In this document: positions 16,523 to 16,997 of the stretch, one piece after another | Position numbering within the stretch: position 1 is the first letter of the stretch | How the letters are laid out: every line of letters begins with the position of its first letter | Assembly: GCA_900088475.1 (NCBI GenBank) | Contig: FLMG01003842.1 | Location: forward strand, 1 to 16,997 | Length of the DNA: 16,997 bases | Source: Hyphochytrium catenoides | Taxonomy: Eukaryota; Sar; Hyphochytriomycetes; Hyphochytriales; Hyphochytriaceae | Direction: 5' to 3' | Notes under the pieces: model-generated | What the model saw: only the letters and a program-made list of their open reading frames with translations | What the model was told of the DNA's origin: nothing | Database searches by the model: none | Made by a program: the position numbers and the translations under genes

Positions 16523-16910
16523 GTAAGCCCTCTCTCCTTAACGGCTAAGCTTCAGCCTAGTAGTCGATAGGGAAACGCTTTCTTTATTCACAACTATTTC
16601 TTGATGGAGATCCGTGGAGCAGGACGTGGTCGAGACTGATGAAGCGCCTGCGTGCTTTTCACCAGTCAGTTCTTTCTTTTCTGGAGACTGATAGACACCA
16701 TGTTCTTCTCCTTCTTCCACTGCCCAGCGGCCAGAGTTAGTGAGTATGTTAGATAAGATGTTCTCGCTCTCTAACAGATGATAGAGGATGAACGTTAAAG
16801 ACTGCAAAGAAGACTTCTCTGATATTGTCTAATTTTCCTCTCTTTCTTCCTGTTCATTTTCTTTCCCTCGTTCTCTTTGTTCTTCCTTCTGTACTATCAA
16901 TTAACATGTG
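16523..16910. other. Terminal region, no firm gene
   Basis: The only long frame is on the minus strand (16807-16538). It has no ATG at its head, is hydrophilic and Ser/Thr/Glu-rich, and ends in TAA. It could be the tail of an exon, but no splice partner is clear. Positions 16835-16890 are pyrimidine-rich. Confidence 0.4.
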
Positions 16911-16915
16911 GTGAG

Positions 16916-16997
16916 ACCAGGAAGGAAAGAGAAGAGGAGGAAAGGGAAAGAGAAGAGAGACCCAGTGGACACAGCAAGAAGAGAGAGAGAGAGAGAG
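16916..16997. repeat. GA-rich tract at the window end
   Basis: The last 80 bases are nearly all purine and finish in perfect GA repeats. The window start has the same composition, so both edges lie in similar low-complexity sequence. Confidence 0.9.

Noticed and set aside
1-16997. Genome-wide use of TGA as a sense codon
   Set aside because: The well-supported genes use TGG many times and have no internal TGA, and the LRR gene itself appears to end in TGA.
1-16997. CRISPR array, toxin-antitoxin, phage or bacterial defence genes, tRNA or rRNA
   Set aside because: Spliced genes and secretory-pathway proteins mark the DNA as eukaryotic; no regular spaced repeats or RNA gene signatures were seen by eye.

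Overview
The window is nuclear DNA of a eukaryote, most likely a single-celled one. Two genes are split by GT-AG introns with pyrimidine tracts. There are ACCATGG start contexts, AATAAA signals, a TATA element, signal-peptide/GPI-type proteins and a Golgi-type zinc transporter subunit. There is no operon structure and no bacterial or phage hallmark gene. Long GA/CT runs lie in flanks and introns, and both window ends lie in GA-rich repeats, so the piece may be a contig broken at microsatellites. I could not fix the lineage; a SAR-type protist or alga is a guess.

Layout. 1-974: GA/CT-rich 5' flank, perhaps with untranslated exons. 975-4145 (+): four-exon gene for a 665-residue leucine-rich-repeat protein of the ribonuclease-inhibitor type. 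4146-4860: nothing firm. 4862-5305 (+): duplicated 15-mer, TATA box and a weak two-exon candidate gene. 5527-6408 (-): single-exon, cysteine-rich type I membrane protein. 6597-6955: diverged duplication with shorter internal repeats. 6946-7386 (-): uncertain gene fragment containing an AG/CT microsatellite. 7859-9811 (+): single-exon, 650-residue secreted protein with two copies of a cysteine-rich domain, a Pro/Thr stalk and a GPI-anchor-like tail. 9812-11240: 3' end plus small minus-strand ORFs and a long stem-loop. 11241-11516: a 138-bp tandem duplication. 11526-12078 (-): probable two-exon gene of unknown function. 12195-15132 (+): ten-exon gene reconstructed here, encoding a 349-residue ZnT6/SLC30A6-like (Zrg17-like) cation diffusion facilitator. 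15479-16522 (-): a 347-codon frame interrupted only by TGA codons, perhaps a decayed gene. 16523-16997: purine-rich end.

The four best-supported genes show no shared pathway. Three of their products belong to the secretory system: the ZnT6-like subunit would act in Golgi/ER membranes, and the two cysteine-rich proteins are predicted to pass through that system to the surface. No mobile element, CRISPR array, rRNA or tRNA was recognised. The least ordinary items are the ZnT6-like gene with a degenerate metal site, the internally duplicated GPI-type protein of unrecognised family, the CpG-only divergence in the core of the 138-bp duplication, and the TGA-only minus-strand frame.
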